64,000 nt of DNA. It comes from Marinobacter sp. HL-58. GTDB taxonomy: Bacteria > Pseudomonadota > Gammaproteobacteria > Pseudomonadales > Oleiphilaceae. The position numbers and the translations under genes are program-made. Every line of letters begins with the position of its first letter. Within the stretch, counting starts at the first letter, position 1. This document shows, in pieces, positions 9,484 through 18,218 of the stretch. Under the pieces are notes generated by a model. It saw nothing but the letters and a program-made list of their open reading frames with translations, was not told the origin of the DNA and searched no databases. Where the stretch lies: contig NZ_LIHP01000001.1 of assembly GCF_001314605.1 (NCBI RefSeq), forward strand, positions 407,230 through 471,229, written 5' to 3'.

Positions 9484-10587
9484 TTACTGGTGGGCCGCTG
9501 AAATACGCCGCAAACGCTCATTCTGGATTGCCCGGCCCAGGTCTTTTCCCTGGTACCCCTGTGCCATCAGTTCCCGCGGCTGAACACCCGTCGCAGCCTG
9601 CTGTGCCGATTCCAGCCAGCCCAGCTTGTGCTGTTCGGTATCGGGCAGGGCGCAGCTCAGGACCTGTAGCAATTCAGTGAATCGGTCCTCACGGCGCCAC
9701 ACGTCGGCTTCGTCCAGTACCGCGAGCAGTGCGTCAGCCTGATGGCAGGGCATGGATCGGATCGTCGGGATAAGGCTGGTGGTGAGCCGGGCCAGGTTCT
9801 GGCAGTCGTTCGGGGCCTTGAGCTCCGCTGCCCGTTGACGGGCAGCGGCTGGCGTCAGCGGGCACATCAGTGCTGCAAACCGGATACTGGTCGTGCCCTT
9901 GTTGATATGGGTACACCGCAACGCTGACATCGCGGCTGCAAAGGCGTCATCCTGTTCCAGTTCCGGAATGATGGTCGCCAGTGCCCCGCAGTCCCGAAGA
10001 ATCTGGAAGAAGATACCGGGTTCGTTTTCATGCAGCGCCCGCTGGATTTCCTGCCAGACCCGTTCCGGTACCAGGTGCTCCACTTCCCCCTCATTGACCA
10101 TTTTCCGCATCAGGGACATGGTTGTTTCCGCCACCGTAAAACCGAGGGGGTGCAGGCGGGCCGCGAATCGGGCGGTGCGAAGAATCCGCAGCGGGTCCTC
10201 GGCAAAGGCTTCAGACACATGGCGCAGGCTGCGGGCCTGGATATCTTTGCTGCCGCCAAAGGGATCCACCAGTTCACCGTCGGTGGTTTTCGCCATGGCA
10301 TTGATGGTCAGATCCCGCCGTCTGAGGTCGTCTTCCAGGGTAACGTCCGGGGCGCTGTAGACAGCAAAACCATGATAGCCCCGGCCCTGTTTCCGCTCCG
10401 TGCGTGCCAGGGCATATTCTTCCCCGGTTTTCGGGTGCAGGAATACCGGGAAGTCCGCACCTACCTGTTTGAATCCCTGTCGGAGCATGTCATCCGGTGT
10501 CGCGCCGGTGACCACCCAGTCCCGGTCTTTCACCGGCAGGCCAAGAAGTTCATCGCGTACTGCGCCGCCAACCAGGTAGATGTTCAT
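9484..10587 (-). CDS. cca: CCA-adding tRNA nucleotidyltransferase
   Basis: 367 residues. Class II nucleotidyltransferase: YLVGGAVRDELLGLPVKDRD opens the protein, LARTERKQGRGYHGF follows, then RRDLTINAMA and the template motif ILRTARFAARL. It builds or repairs the 3' CCA of tRNA. E. coli Cca (about 412 residues) has a C-terminal HD phosphohydrolase domain. Here the corresponding stretch reads RFAALMCPLTPAAARQ with no His-Asp pair, so the HD site appears lost and the protein is shorter. The family assignment is firm; the loss of HD function is inferred from the missing residues. Confidence 0.93.
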   Translation of the reverse strand: MNIYLVGGAVRDELLGLPVKDRDWVVTGATPDDMLRQGFKQVGADFPVFLHPKTGEEYALARTERKQGRGYHGFAVYSAPDVTLEDDLRRRDLTINAMAKTTDGELVDPFGGSKDIQARSLRHVSEAFAEDPLRILRTARFAARLHPLGFTVAETTMSLMRKMVNEGEVEHLVPERVWQEIQRALHENEPGIFFQILRDCGALATIIPELEQDDAFAAAMSALRCTHINKGTTSIRFAALMCPLTPAAARQRAAELKAPNDCQNLARLTTSLIPTIRSMPCHQADALLAVLDEADVWRREDRFTELLQVLSCALPDTEQHKLGWLESAQQAATGVQPRELMAQGYQGKDLGRAIQNERLRRISAAHQ

Positions 10588-10667
10588 GGGCCAGGTATTA
10601 CTCCTTCAGGGACGTTGCAGAGGGGATTATCAGGGTAAGCCCCGGAACTGGCAAACCGCACAGCCAT

Positions 10668-10692
10668 AAAAAAGCCCGGCGTATTGCCGGGC
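10668..10692 (-). terminator. Intrinsic terminator of the TraF-type gene
   Basis: GCCCGGC (10674-10680), loop GTATT, GCCGGGC (10686-10692), with six A residues at 10668-10673 that become the U tract on the minus strand. Confidence 0.85.
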
Positions 10693-10719
10693 TCATTCAG
10701 AACGACTTCAGGTTCCGGG

Positions 10720-12012
10720 TCAGAAGGCAGCGCCAAGCTCGATGGCAGCGCCAACGTCCGCGTCGCTTACCAGTGCGCCGATGTCGAGCCGGGCACCGAA
10801 CGGCGACAGGCCAATACCGGCGGTAAACTGGGTGTCTTCCTCGATACCGTCGTTATCATCGTTGCTGGCCAGGTTCTGGCGCACACCCACGCGAAGCTGG
10901 GCGTAACGGAAGGCATCGAATTCCGCACCAAGGGCAAGCCACTGGGTATCATCCTCGTAGCCAAAGGCTTCTTTCTTGGTCAGGTCCATTTCCGCGGTCA
11001 CCACATGGAAGTCGCCTTTGTGGGCGATGCCGGCGGTGACCATCGGGTCCAGTTCCAGCGTTCGCTCTTCTTCATCTATGCGGTTTGCGGCAGAGTCCAA
11101 TTCCATGGGGATAAGATGTTTGACCGCAACCCCTGCATTCCATTGATGTTGCTCTCCAAAAGCGTAAGCCGCACCTATGTCCAGGTTGAAGCCGCTTTTA
11201 TCAGTTTCATAGTTATCATCGTCAGACTCATCGTCTTCGAAGTCGGCAATGCTTTCCGTATATTGGAAAGTTCGGAGTTGCATGTATTTTGGGGAGATGC
11301 CCAGCAAGAGGCTACTGCCATTTTCCAACTCGAATGCACGGGCGAAACTGATGCCTGCTTCGGCTACTGCTGATGCCAGAACACGACCTCTGGATTCCAG
11401 GTTGTCTAGGTCAGTGTCTTCCGGGTCTATTGATCCATCGACGATACTCTGAAGAGTGCTTTCATCATCATTGTCAAATTCGCCACGCACTGTGGCTGTT
11501 AGGTTACCGTTGGTAAAGAATCCGACAGATAGAGAAGGGCTTGGAACAGCAATCGCAAGCCCTAGCCCTGCATTAACACGAATAGTGTCTTCGTCGAATC
11601 CCCTTAATTGGCCGAGCAGATCGTTGGCAATATCACGGGCTTCGTTTTGCAGCTGGGAAGCCTCTGCAGGGTCACTCCCTTCTATTGCATTGATTTGCAA
11701 AGATAAGTCATCAAACCGGTCAATTGTGTCCTGAATATCATCAATCTGGTCAATGGTTTCCTCTTCGTCAGCAAAGCGTGCATTGACGGAAGGCAGAATA
11801 AGGCCAAAGTCGTCGGACCATTCGTGGTGTTCTGCTGCCATCATGGCCGGGTTGGAGGCGCCTGCCGCTGCCGGATGAGCAATGGCGACACCGGTGCCAC
11901 CCATGGCAAAGGAACGCGACGACATAAACGTTTGCGGGCTGGCCAGGGCAGAAGTGGTTGCGATGGAGAGGCCGATGGCCAGAGAAAGCTTGGTCAGACG
12001 GTTTTCGGTCAT
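10720..12012 (-). CDS. Outer-membrane protein of the conjugal transfer TraF_2 family
   Basis: 430 residues. The signal peptide (about 1-25, ends TTSALA) is followed by FMSSRSFAMGGTGVAIAHPA and ASNPAMMAAEH, the N-terminal signature of the TraF_2 and FadL-like beta-barrel families. A helical insertion (about 85-135) rich in Asp, Ile and Gln precedes a C-terminal half of alternating polar and apolar strands. Despite the family name there are no conjugation genes here; chromosomal members in marine gammaproteobacteria are of unknown function. It has its own terminator. Confidence 0.75.
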   Translation of the reverse strand: MTENRLTKLSLAIGLSIATTSALASPQTFMSSRSFAMGGTGVAIAHPAAAGASNPAMMAAEHHEWSDDFGLILPSVNARFADEEETIDQIDDIQDTIDRFDDLSLQINAIEGSDPAEASQLQNEARDIANDLLGQLRGFDEDTIRVNAGLGLAIAVPSPSLSVGFFTNGNLTATVRGEFDNDDESTLQSIVDGSIDPEDTDLDNLESRGRVLASAVAEAGISFARAFELENGSSLLLGISPKYMQLRTFQYTESIADFEDDESDDDNYETDKSGFNLDIGAAYAFGEQHQWNAGVAVKHLIPMELDSAANRIDEEERTLELDPMVTAGIAHKGDFHVVTAEMDLTKKEAFGYEDDTQWLALGAEFDAFRYAQLRVGVRQNLASNDDNDGIEEDTQFTAGIGLSPFGARLDIGALVSDADVGAAIELGAAF

Positions 12013-12126
12013 GATGGATCCTGATAATGCATTTGTATTGTCGGTTATGAGATTACGCAGAGTTAAGACTAATCCAGTTGCTGCGCTGACACACAGGTGA
12101 TGCGGTAACGGTTTGTTTTCCTAATG

Positions 12127-12153
12127 TAAATGGCGGAGGTTTTTTGCCGCTCT
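12127..12153 (+). promoter_or_regulatory. Possible FliA (sigma-28) promoter of flgP-flgT
   Basis: TAAA (12127-12130), 15-base spacer, GCCGCTCT (12146-12153). The consensus is TAAA-N15-GCCGATAA; the spacing is exact and GCCG is intact, but the last four bases match only in part. It lies about 115 bases before flgP. Confidence 0.35.
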
Positions 12154-12266
12154 GGCGGGATGAAACCGGTGGTATCGGGTGCGGTGTTATGAATTTCAGC
12201 CAGTTACAAAGGTTGGCGCGAATTTTTCATAGAGGCTTTGAACTGACGTATTTTCGGAGAATCGAC

Positions 12267-12809
12267 ATGACCCTGCGGTGGATACTGATACCTGCGCTGG
12301 TGGTGGCAACAATTGGCTGTGCCCCGATCGGGCAAAACCGGAACACCGGTGACTCACGGGAACAGGCCGAGCTGGATCCGATCACGGTGAGGGTCAGCGG
12401 GTTCGGGACCTATGAAGAGGTGTCGAAGGATCGCCTCAATACCCGCAAGCGCCTCCTGGCCCGCCGGGCATCCCAGCTGGACGCCTACCGCAACCTTGCA
12501 GAGCGGGTGTATGGCACGGTGATCTATGGCAGCTCCACGGTGAACGATTTCGTACTGCAGAACGATATGTTCCGCACCTATGTGGACAGCTACATTCGCG
12601 GTGCCAAGATGGTTGCTGTAAATGAACATAGCGATGGCGTGGTGGAAACCGTCATGGAACTGAAGCTGGAGCCCAGATTCCGCGCCTGTGTATCCCGGGT
12701 ATCCGACCGTGAAGTCCAGGATCTGTGCCCGATTCCCATGCCAAGGGGGAACGACAGCGCCGGTGATGTGCAGAGCCGCGGTGTGGACTCCCTTTACTAC
12801 CTTGATTGA
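12267..12809 (+). CDS. flgP: Flagellar LPP20-family protein FlgP
   Basis: 180 residues from the ATG at 12267, which follows GGAGA. A hydrophobic N-terminus ends in VVATIGCAP, a loose lipobox, so a lipoprotein is likely. The body (RKRLLARRASQLDAYRNLAE, GAKMVAVNEHSDGVVETVM) is the LPP20/FlgP fold: positions of conserved Arg/Ala repeats and the ETVMELKL strand. In Vibrio, FlgP and FlgT build outer parts of the polar flagellar basal body (T and H rings). The next gene is FlgT, which supports the name. Confidence 0.82.
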   Translation: MTLRWILIPALVVATIGCAPIGQNRNTGDSREQAELDPITVRVSGFGTYEEVSKDRLNTRKRLLARRASQLDAYRNLAERVYGTVIYGSSTVNDFVLQNDMFRTYVDSYIRGAKMVAVNEHSDGVVETVMELKLEPRFRACVSRVSDREVQDLCPIPMPRGNDSAGDVQSRGVDSLYYLD

Positions 12810-12823
12810 GAGACACATTCTTC

Positions 12824-14014
12824 ATGAAGCTGGCGATTCTGGTTATTACAGCGCTGTTGTTCGCGGCCAATGTTCAGGCTGTTGTGCTGGAAGGTGTCGG
12901 GCACGCCACCATCCATAACGATGATCTGGACAGTGCCCGTCAGGAAGCCAGAAAAGCTGCATTGCGGGATGTATCGCTGCAGTATGAAGCGAAAATCAGC
13001 AGCCGTGACACCATGGAAGACGGTGTGGTTACCGAGTCCCGCCTTCAGGTGGCATCGTCTTCCAGGGCCCGGTCGGTAAAAGTGGTGGACGAATATCGCC
13101 GTGGCAATCTGCTGCGGATTACCGTGCGGGCGGATATGTCCGAAAGCGGCAGCTGTCAGGCCGGAGATGCCGCCGGCCTGAAAAAACGTGTGGCCGTGAC
13201 AGGATTTCCGATGGTGTACCCGGACCAGGCCCGGATTGGCCGCATTGATGACGCCGGCGAAATCTTGCCGCAATTGTTGCAGGCGGATCTCAGGGAAAGT
13301 GGTGACCTCCAGGTGTTCGGCGCCACGACCCAGCGCCTGTTCAGTGATCTTCTGAACGCGCCAACACAGCAGAAATTCAACAATCGCCTCACCAACGTGA
13401 TTGAGGTGGCGCGGGAGCTGGGCGTGCAGTTTGTAGTCGCCGGTGTGATCCGTGATGTGGGGGTATCGGACCCGGATGCCTGGGGCAGTTCAGTTATCAA
13501 GCGCATGCAGCGAGGCATAGGGGCGGTGAACCAGAACCGCCGGTTTGTGGCGGATCTTATGGTCTATGATGGGTTCAGTGGTGCCCCGGTATACCAGGAG
13601 CGTTTTGCCACGGAAGCGCAATGGGATGCCGGCCCTGGCTCCTCTGACGGCTTTGGTTCCGCCGGCTTCCAGGAAACCCGTTATGGCCGAGCCGTCAAAG
13701 GTCTGATGGGGGATATGGCGTCTGCGGTAAACAATGCCCTGGCATGCCAGCCATTCATTACCCGGGTCACCCGTGTGGACGGTCGCAAGGTAATACTCGA
13801 CTCCGGAGCCACGGCGGGATTAAGGCCAGGTGATGAACTGAAACTCTATCGCAGTGCCAGCTTCTTCGATTCGCCGGGGGCGACCCCGGAGCTGCAGGAC
13901 AGCCGCACGACCATGACCGTGAACAACGTCCATCCGGAATTCAGCAATGGCGAAATTCCGGTTTCTGGCGGGCAGATCAATATTCAGCGGGATGATGTGG
14001 CCATCGTCTGGTAG
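12824..14014 (+). CDS. flgT: Flagellar assembly protein FlgT
   Basis: 396 residues from the ATG at 12824; a TTG six codons earlier overlaps flgP and is less likely. A signal peptide (ILVITALLFAANVQA) is followed by an N-domain (EGVGHATIHNDDLDSARQEA), a TolB-like middle domain (about 115-270, RVAVTGFPMVY) and a C-domain with an SH3-like GRKVILDSGATAGLRPGDE. This three-domain order is that of Vibrio FlgT, the periplasmic H-ring component that anchors the motor. No other flagellar gene lies in the window. Confidence 0.85.
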   Translation: MKLAILVITALLFAANVQAVVLEGVGHATIHNDDLDSARQEARKAALRDVSLQYEAKISSRDTMEDGVVTESRLQVASSSRARSVKVVDEYRRGNLLRITVRADMSESGSCQAGDAAGLKKRVAVTGFPMVYPDQARIGRIDDAGEILPQLLQADLRESGDLQVFGATTQRLFSDLLNAPTQQKFNNRLTNVIEVARELGVQFVVAGVIRDVGVSDPDAWGSSVIKRMQRGIGAVNQNRRFVADLMVYDGFSGAPVYQERFATEAQWDAGPGSSDGFGSAGFQETRYGRAVKGLMGDMASAVNNALACQPFITRVTRVDGRKVILDSGATAGLRPGDELKLYRSASFFDSPGATPELQDSRTTMTVNNVHPEFSNGEIPVSGGQINIQRDDVAIVW

Positions 14015-14032
14015 AGATTCCGGCCACTGCTT

Positions 14033-14494
14033 TCAGGCTGCCGCGGTTTCAGCGGCGATATCGCGGATCTTGCCAACCATGGCCCGAAGCCCATTGCCAC
14101 GGGTGGGGGAGATGTGGCGGAACAGGTCCAGCTGCTCGAACAGCTCGTCAATATCCGTGGCCAGCAGGTCCCTCGGGGTTTTGCCATTCAGTGCCACGAG
14201 AATAATGGCGGCAAGGCCGCGAACGATAATCGCGTCGGAATCAATCAGCAGGTACAGTTTGCCGCTGTCTTCATCGTAGTGATGAATCAGCCACACCTGG
14301 CTCTGGCAGCCGTGTACGTAGTTCTCTTCCGTGCGCTCATCATCGGGAAAGGCGGGTAGTTGCTTGCCCAGGTCAATGATAAAGGCGTAACGCTCTTCCC
14401 AGTCGTCCAGGAATTCGAAGCCATCCAGCACGTCTTCCAGAGTGGTGGTTTGTCCCAATGGGTTGTTCAGAAAGTCCTGTGCGGAGGCGGTCAT
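14033..14494 (-). CDS. sufE: Cysteine desulfuration protein SufE
   Basis: 153 residues. The sulfur-acceptor Cys sits in ENYVHGCQSQVWL (about 50), followed by DSDAIIVRGLAAIIL and LFRHISPTRGNGL, the SufE fold. It takes persulfide sulfur from SufS and passes it to SufBCD. It is the last gene of the suf operon, and its start codon directly abuts the sufT stop. Confidence 0.95.
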   Translation of the reverse strand: MTASAQDFLNNPLGQTTTLEDVLDGFEFLDDWEERYAFIIDLGKQLPAFPDDERTEENYVHGCQSQVWLIHHYDEDSGKLYLLIDSDAIIVRGLAAIILVALNGKTPRDLLATDIDELFEQLDLFRHISPTRGNGLRAMVGKIRDIAAETAAA

Positions 14495-15037
14495 TTACAG
14501 CATCCCCAGTTCAAGCTTGGCTTCGTCGGTGAGCATGTCGTTGTTCCAGGGGGGATCGAACGTGAGTTCAACCGTTACCTTGTCCACATTGGGGACATGC
14601 TCGAGCTTGGTCTTGACGTCCTCGGTGATCACCGGGCCCATGCCGCAACCGGCAGCGGTGAGGGTCATCAGGACGTAGACATGGTTGCCGTCTTCGGTGC
14701 CATTCTCAATCTTGCAGTCGTAGATCAGGCCAAGGTCCACCACGTTCACCGGAATTTCCGGGTCATAGCAGTTGCGCATGGCTTCCCAGACCTGATTCTC
14801 GTTCACGGTGCCGTCTTCGGGTGTTTCGAAGCTGCTTTCCAGGGGCTTCTTGCCGAGGGCATCGGCATTGTGGCCCTCAATGCGAGCGAGATTGCCATTC
14901 ACGGCAACGGTGAAACTGCCGCCCAGTGACTGTGTGATGGTCACGAAGGTATCCGCCGGAATCATGATTTCCGTGCCGGTGGGCACCAGGCGTGCCTCTA
15001 CTTCGCGTTTGGTCAGGACCACTTCCCGTTCTTGCAT
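14495..15037 (-). CDS. sufT: Fe-S assembly protein SufT (MIP18/DUF59)
   Basis: 180 residues from the ATG at 15037; the longer open frame runs into a repeat and is not credible. An N-terminal region rich in beta strands (GTEIMIPADTFVTITQSLGG) precedes a MIP18 domain (VWEAMRNCYDPEIPVNVVDL, then TLTAAGCGMGP and ELTFDPPWNNDML). SufT proteins help mature Fe-S proteins. It lies between sufA and sufE, separated from sufA by a 255-base spacer filled with repeats. Confidence 0.92.
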   Translation of the reverse strand: MQEREVVLTKREVEARLVPTGTEIMIPADTFVTITQSLGGSFTVAVNGNLARIEGHNADALGKKPLESSFETPEDGTVNENQVWEAMRNCYDPEIPVNVVDLGLIYDCKIENGTEDGNHVYVLMTLTAAGCGMGPVITEDVKTKLEHVPNVDKVTVELTFDPPWNNDMLTDEAKLELGML

Positions 15038-15068
15038 GCCGTTTGGGGCCTCGTTTGCTCTGTCTTTT

Positions 15069-15283
15069 GTCGGATTACGGCTTCGCCTAATCCGACCTAC
15101 GTTTGGTCTCGGGGAAGTGCCGGTCACCTTCCAGGACACGCTGTGAATACGTCCCTGTACGCTCGACAAAAACATCCATGTTTTTGACGGCCCTGGAAGG
15201 TGACCGGCACTTCCCCTCTTACTCCCCGAATTTCAACAATCGCCTCCAAATGTAGGTCGGATTAGGCGAAGCCGTAATCCGAC
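15069..15283. repeat. REP-like pair: 32-base inverted repeats flanking structured-repeat copy 1
   Basis: Bases 15069-15100 and 15252-15283 are perfect reverse complements over 32 bases. Each unit is itself a hairpin: GTCGGATTA pairs with TAATCCGAC around a GC-rich GGCGAAGCC core. This is the look of REP sequences arranged as a REPIN pair. The 151 bases between the units contain the different structured repeat at 15111-15216. Confidence 0.8.
15111..15216 (+). repeat. Structured repeat, copy 1 (sufA-sufT gap)
   Basis: Outer arms 15111-15135 and 15192-15216 are a perfect 25-base inverted repeat. The 56-base interior starts ACACGCTGTGAATACG, continues into the TAC-GTCCCT-GTA mini-hairpin and CGCTCG, and ends in the hairpin AAAAACA-TCCA-TGTTTTT. 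The same interior recurs in three more copies within 6.2 kb, with different outer arms. Confidence 0.9.
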
Positions 15284-15292
15284 ATCAGGGCT

Positions 15293-15646
15293 TCAGGCAA
15301 CCGTAAAACTCTCCCCGCATCCACATTCAGCGGTGGCATTCGGATTCCGGAACTGGAACAGAGAATTAACCCCCTCAGTCACGAAATCAATCTCGATGCC
15401 GTTTACCAGCGGCAAGTGCTCTTCCTTGACGAAGAGATCCACGCCGTCGATATGGAACACCTTGTCGTCCGCACCGGCCTCTTCCACCCACTGGGTTTCA
15501 TACTTGAAGCCGGAGCAGCCGCTTTTCTTGATGGCCAGGCGGATACCTTTCGCCTCAGGCCGCTTGTCCAGTTGTTTGCGTACGTGTTTCACCGCGGTCG
15601 GCGTCATGGTGACGGCAACGGTTGGTGTGTAGACTTCGGCTGTCAT
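15293..15646 (-). CDS. sufA: Fe-S carrier protein, SufA/IscA family
   Basis: 117 residues from the ATG at 15646, which has GGAGG seven bases upstream; a longer frame into sufS is rejected. The three conserved Cys of A-type carriers are present: KKSGCSGFKYE and, at the C-terminus, ECGCGESF. It accepts clusters from SufBCD and delivers them to apoproteins. It sits 13 bases after sufS. Confidence 0.93.
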   Translation of the reverse strand: MTAEVYTPTVAVTMTPTAVKHVRKQLDKRPEAKGIRLAIKKSGCSGFKYETQWVEEAGADDKVFHIDGVDLFVKEEHLPLVNGIEIDFVTEGVNSLFQFRNPNATAECGCGESFTVA

Positions 15647-15659
15647 GTTTCCACCTCCA

Positions 15660-16913
15660 TCAGGCAAACAGGCGCTGGATTTTCTGCAGGGCAGTGAACA
15701 ATTGTTCCACTTCCTCCAGCGTATTGTAGAACGCAAAGGACGCCCGTGCTGTACCGGGAACCCCGTAAAAGTCCATCAGTGGCATGGCACAATGGTGGCC
15801 AGTGCGAATGGCGATGCCCTGCTGATCCAGCAGCGTGCCTATATCACTGGGGTGCAGGCCGGCGATTTTAAAGGACATCACAGGCACTTTGTTGCTGGCG
15901 GTGCCGATGATCTCCATACCCGGAACAGTTTCCACCAGTTCGTTGGCGCGTTTGAGCAGTGCGACTTCTGCCGCTTCCATTCCGGCGCGGTCCAGGCTGC
16001 CCAGGTAATTGATTGCAGCGCCCAGGCCCACCGCTTCCGCAATGGCCGGGGTTCCCGCCTCGAACTTGTAGGGCAGGGTGTTCCAGGTGGTGCGTTCGAA
16101 GGAGACTCGCTCGATCATCTCGCCGCCGCCCTGGTAAGGAGGCATTTCCTCGAGCAGCCTGGCCTTGCCGTAGAGTACCCCGATGCCGGTAGGGCCGAAC
16201 AGTTTGTGGGATGAAAACACGTAAAAGTCGCAATCCAGTGCCTGCACATCCGGCTGGAAGTGCGGCACGGCCTGGGCGCCGTCAATCAGCGTAATCACGC
16301 CAAGGGCTTTGGCCTGTTCAATCAGTGATGCAATTGGATTGACGGTGCCCAGCACGTTGGAAACCTGGGTCAGTGCCAGTATCCGGGTACGGTCGCCCAG
16401 AAGACTCCTGAACGAGTCCAGGTCCAGCTCCCCTTGCGGGGTGACCTGAATGGGAACCACCCTGGCGCCAGTTCGCTCGGCAATCATCTGCCAGGGCACG
16501 ATATTGGCGTGGTGCTCCATGTGGCTGACAAGGATTTCATCGCCCGGTTTCAGGCGCCCTGCCAGCCCGTTGGCCACGAGGTTGATGGCCTCGGTGGTGC
16601 CACGGGTCCAGATGATCTCTTTCGTGCTGTCGGCGTTCAGGAAGCCACGAACGGTCTCCCGTGCTCCTTCAAATGCACTGGTGGCCCGGTCACCCAGGGT
16701 GTGGGCACCCCGGTGTACATTGGAGTGCATTTCCCGGTAATACCGATCCATGGCGTCCAGCACGGCAATGGGCTTCTGGGCCGAAGCGCCGTTGTCCAGA
16801 TACACGAGGGGCTTGCCGTTGATCTGCTGATCAAGAATCGGGAAGTCCCGGCGGACAGCATCGACGTCAAACGCCGCTTTGTCAGCCTGTTTTGCCACGG
16901 AAAGGTCTGTCAT
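15660..16913 (-). CDS. sufS: Cysteine desulfurase SufS
   Basis: 417 residues, class V aminotransferase fold. FSSHKLFGPTGIGVLYG carries the PLP Lys and RTGHHCAMPLMD the persulfide Cys. VYLDNGASAQKP near the N-terminus and SNVLGTVNP are further family marks. It releases sulfur from cysteine as protein persulfide for SufE and SufBCD. It follows sufD with a 6-base gap. Confidence 0.96.
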   Translation of the reverse strand: MTDLSVAKQADKAAFDVDAVRRDFPILDQQINGKPLVYLDNGASAQKPIAVLDAMDRYYREMHSNVHRGAHTLGDRATSAFEGARETVRGFLNADSTKEIIWTRGTTEAINLVANGLAGRLKPGDEILVSHMEHHANIVPWQMIAERTGARVVPIQVTPQGELDLDSFRSLLGDRTRILALTQVSNVLGTVNPIASLIEQAKALGVITLIDGAQAVPHFQPDVQALDCDFYVFSSHKLFGPTGIGVLYGKARLLEEMPPYQGGGEMIERVSFERTTWNTLPYKFEAGTPAIAEAVGLGAAINYLGSLDRAGMEAAEVALLKRANELVETVPGMEIIGTASNKVPVMSFKIAGLHPSDIGTLLDQQGIAIRTGHHCAMPLMDFYGVPGTARASFAFYNTLEEVEQLFTALQKIQRLFA

Positions 16914-16919
16914 AACCGG

Positions 16920-18206
16920 TCAGGCCTCCTGGAATGTCTGGTCAAAAAACTCATTCAGCCGTAGCTGGGCAGCATCTTTGACTGCCTGAACCGGGATCTG
17001 TTCAACCAGTTCGTTAATGAATGCCATAGTCAAAAGGGTATTGGCCTCACGGCGACCAATGCCGCGGGACACCAGGTAAAACAGTGATATCTTGTCCAGT
17101 TGGCCAATGGTGGCGCCGTGGGCGCACTTGACGTCGTCCGCGTAGATTTCCAGCTCCGGCTTGGTGTCTATCTCGGCGCCGGTAGAGAGCAACAGGTTCT
17201 TGTTGTTCATGTTCGCGTTCGACTTCTGGGCATCCTCGTGGATATGGATGCGGCCATTGAAAACCGCATGGGACTCACCTGCGGCAATATTGCGATACGT
17301 CTCTTCGCTGTCGCAGTGGGCGGCCACATGTTCGATGGAGGTGTGGTTGTCATAGTGCTGCTTGCCCTGGGTTACCACCACGCCATTGAGCTTGCACTCG
17401 CCGCCTTCGCCTTCCAGGCGAACCATCAGGTCATGACGGCGCAGGGGGCCGCCGAAGCCGACACAGTGGCTCTCAAAGCGTGAATTGGCGGCCTGGCGAA
17501 CACCGGTGGCGCCGATGTGCTGAACGTTTTCCCCTTCCATGACCAGGCGAACGCTGGTGACATTGGCACCATCTGCCAGCATGAATTCGGTGACCGAATT
17601 GACCATGACCGGTTCGTCACCGCTGGAGAGATATTCCTCCACCAGGGTAATCTGGCTGTGACGTGCCGCATCCACATAGATTCGCGGATAGGCAGAACCC
17701 GAGGCCGTGCCGGTCACTTCATGCACGATGAACAGGGGCTGGTCGAGCACGGCTTCCTTGTCGAGGCGGATATACAGGCCATCTTCGAAGCGAGCAGAGT
17801 TCAGCCGCGCCATCTGCACAGCCCGGGTGTCGAGGGTGTTGTCCAGGCGCTCTGCAAGGGCGGCGGCATCGTTGTCGTCAAGATCGCCGAAACGCTGAAT
17901 AAGAATGCCGTCCAGGTCCGGAAAATCCGACGCTTCCGGAACCATGACACCATTACGGAAAACCACCCGGTAACCGGGCAGCGACAGGCTCAGGCCATCC
18001 TTGCCGGTTGCGGGCAGGGAAGCGGCCAGACCGTCTGTCAGCTTCAGGTGCCGGCTGGAGTACTTCCAGTTTTCGGTCTTGCGGGTCGGCAATGGCATGT
18101 CCACCAGAGCAGTGCCCCGCTGTTTGCGCAGCTCAAGCAATGGCGCAGGCAGTGAGTGCCCGCCCGGCTCAAGAAAGGCGCTGGAAAGCGTTGGTGCTGG
18201 TTTCAT
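16920..18206 (-). CDS. sufD: Fe-S scaffold subunit SufD
   Basis: 428 residues. The C-terminal half has the right-handed beta-helix core shared with SufB (HNHTSIEHVAAHCDSEETYR-type blocks, then DDVKCAHGATIGQLD). Its last 60 residues (GRREANTLLTMAFINE) are typical of SufD. It forms SufBC2D with SufB and SufC, in which clusters are built. It starts 12 bases after sufC on the same strand. Confidence 0.94.
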   Translation of the reverse strand: MKPAPTLSSAFLEPGGHSLPAPLLELRKQRGTALVDMPLPTRKTENWKYSSRHLKLTDGLAASLPATGKDGLSLSLPGYRVVFRNGVMVPEASDFPDLDGILIQRFGDLDDNDAAALAERLDNTLDTRAVQMARLNSARFEDGLYIRLDKEAVLDQPLFIVHEVTGTASGSAYPRIYVDAARHSQITLVEEYLSSGDEPVMVNSVTEFMLADGANVTSVRLVMEGENVQHIGATGVRQAANSRFESHCVGFGGPLRRHDLMVRLEGEGGECKLNGVVVTQGKQHYDNHTSIEHVAAHCDSEETYRNIAAGESHAVFNGRIHIHEDAQKSNANMNNKNLLLSTGAEIDTKPELEIYADDVKCAHGATIGQLDKISLFYLVSRGIGRREANTLLTMAFINELVEQIPVQAVKDAAQLRLNEFFDQTFQEA

Positions 18207-18218
18207 TCAACGGCCTCC

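Noticed and set aside
10720..12012. TraF-type protein as evidence of a conjugative element
   Set aside because: No other transfer, replication or integration gene is near; the family has many chromosomal members.
15111..15216. Repeat copy 1 as an intrinsic terminator for sufA
   Set aside because: The long stem lacks a T run after the right arm on either strand, and copies occur in both orientations, including upstream of the operon promoter.
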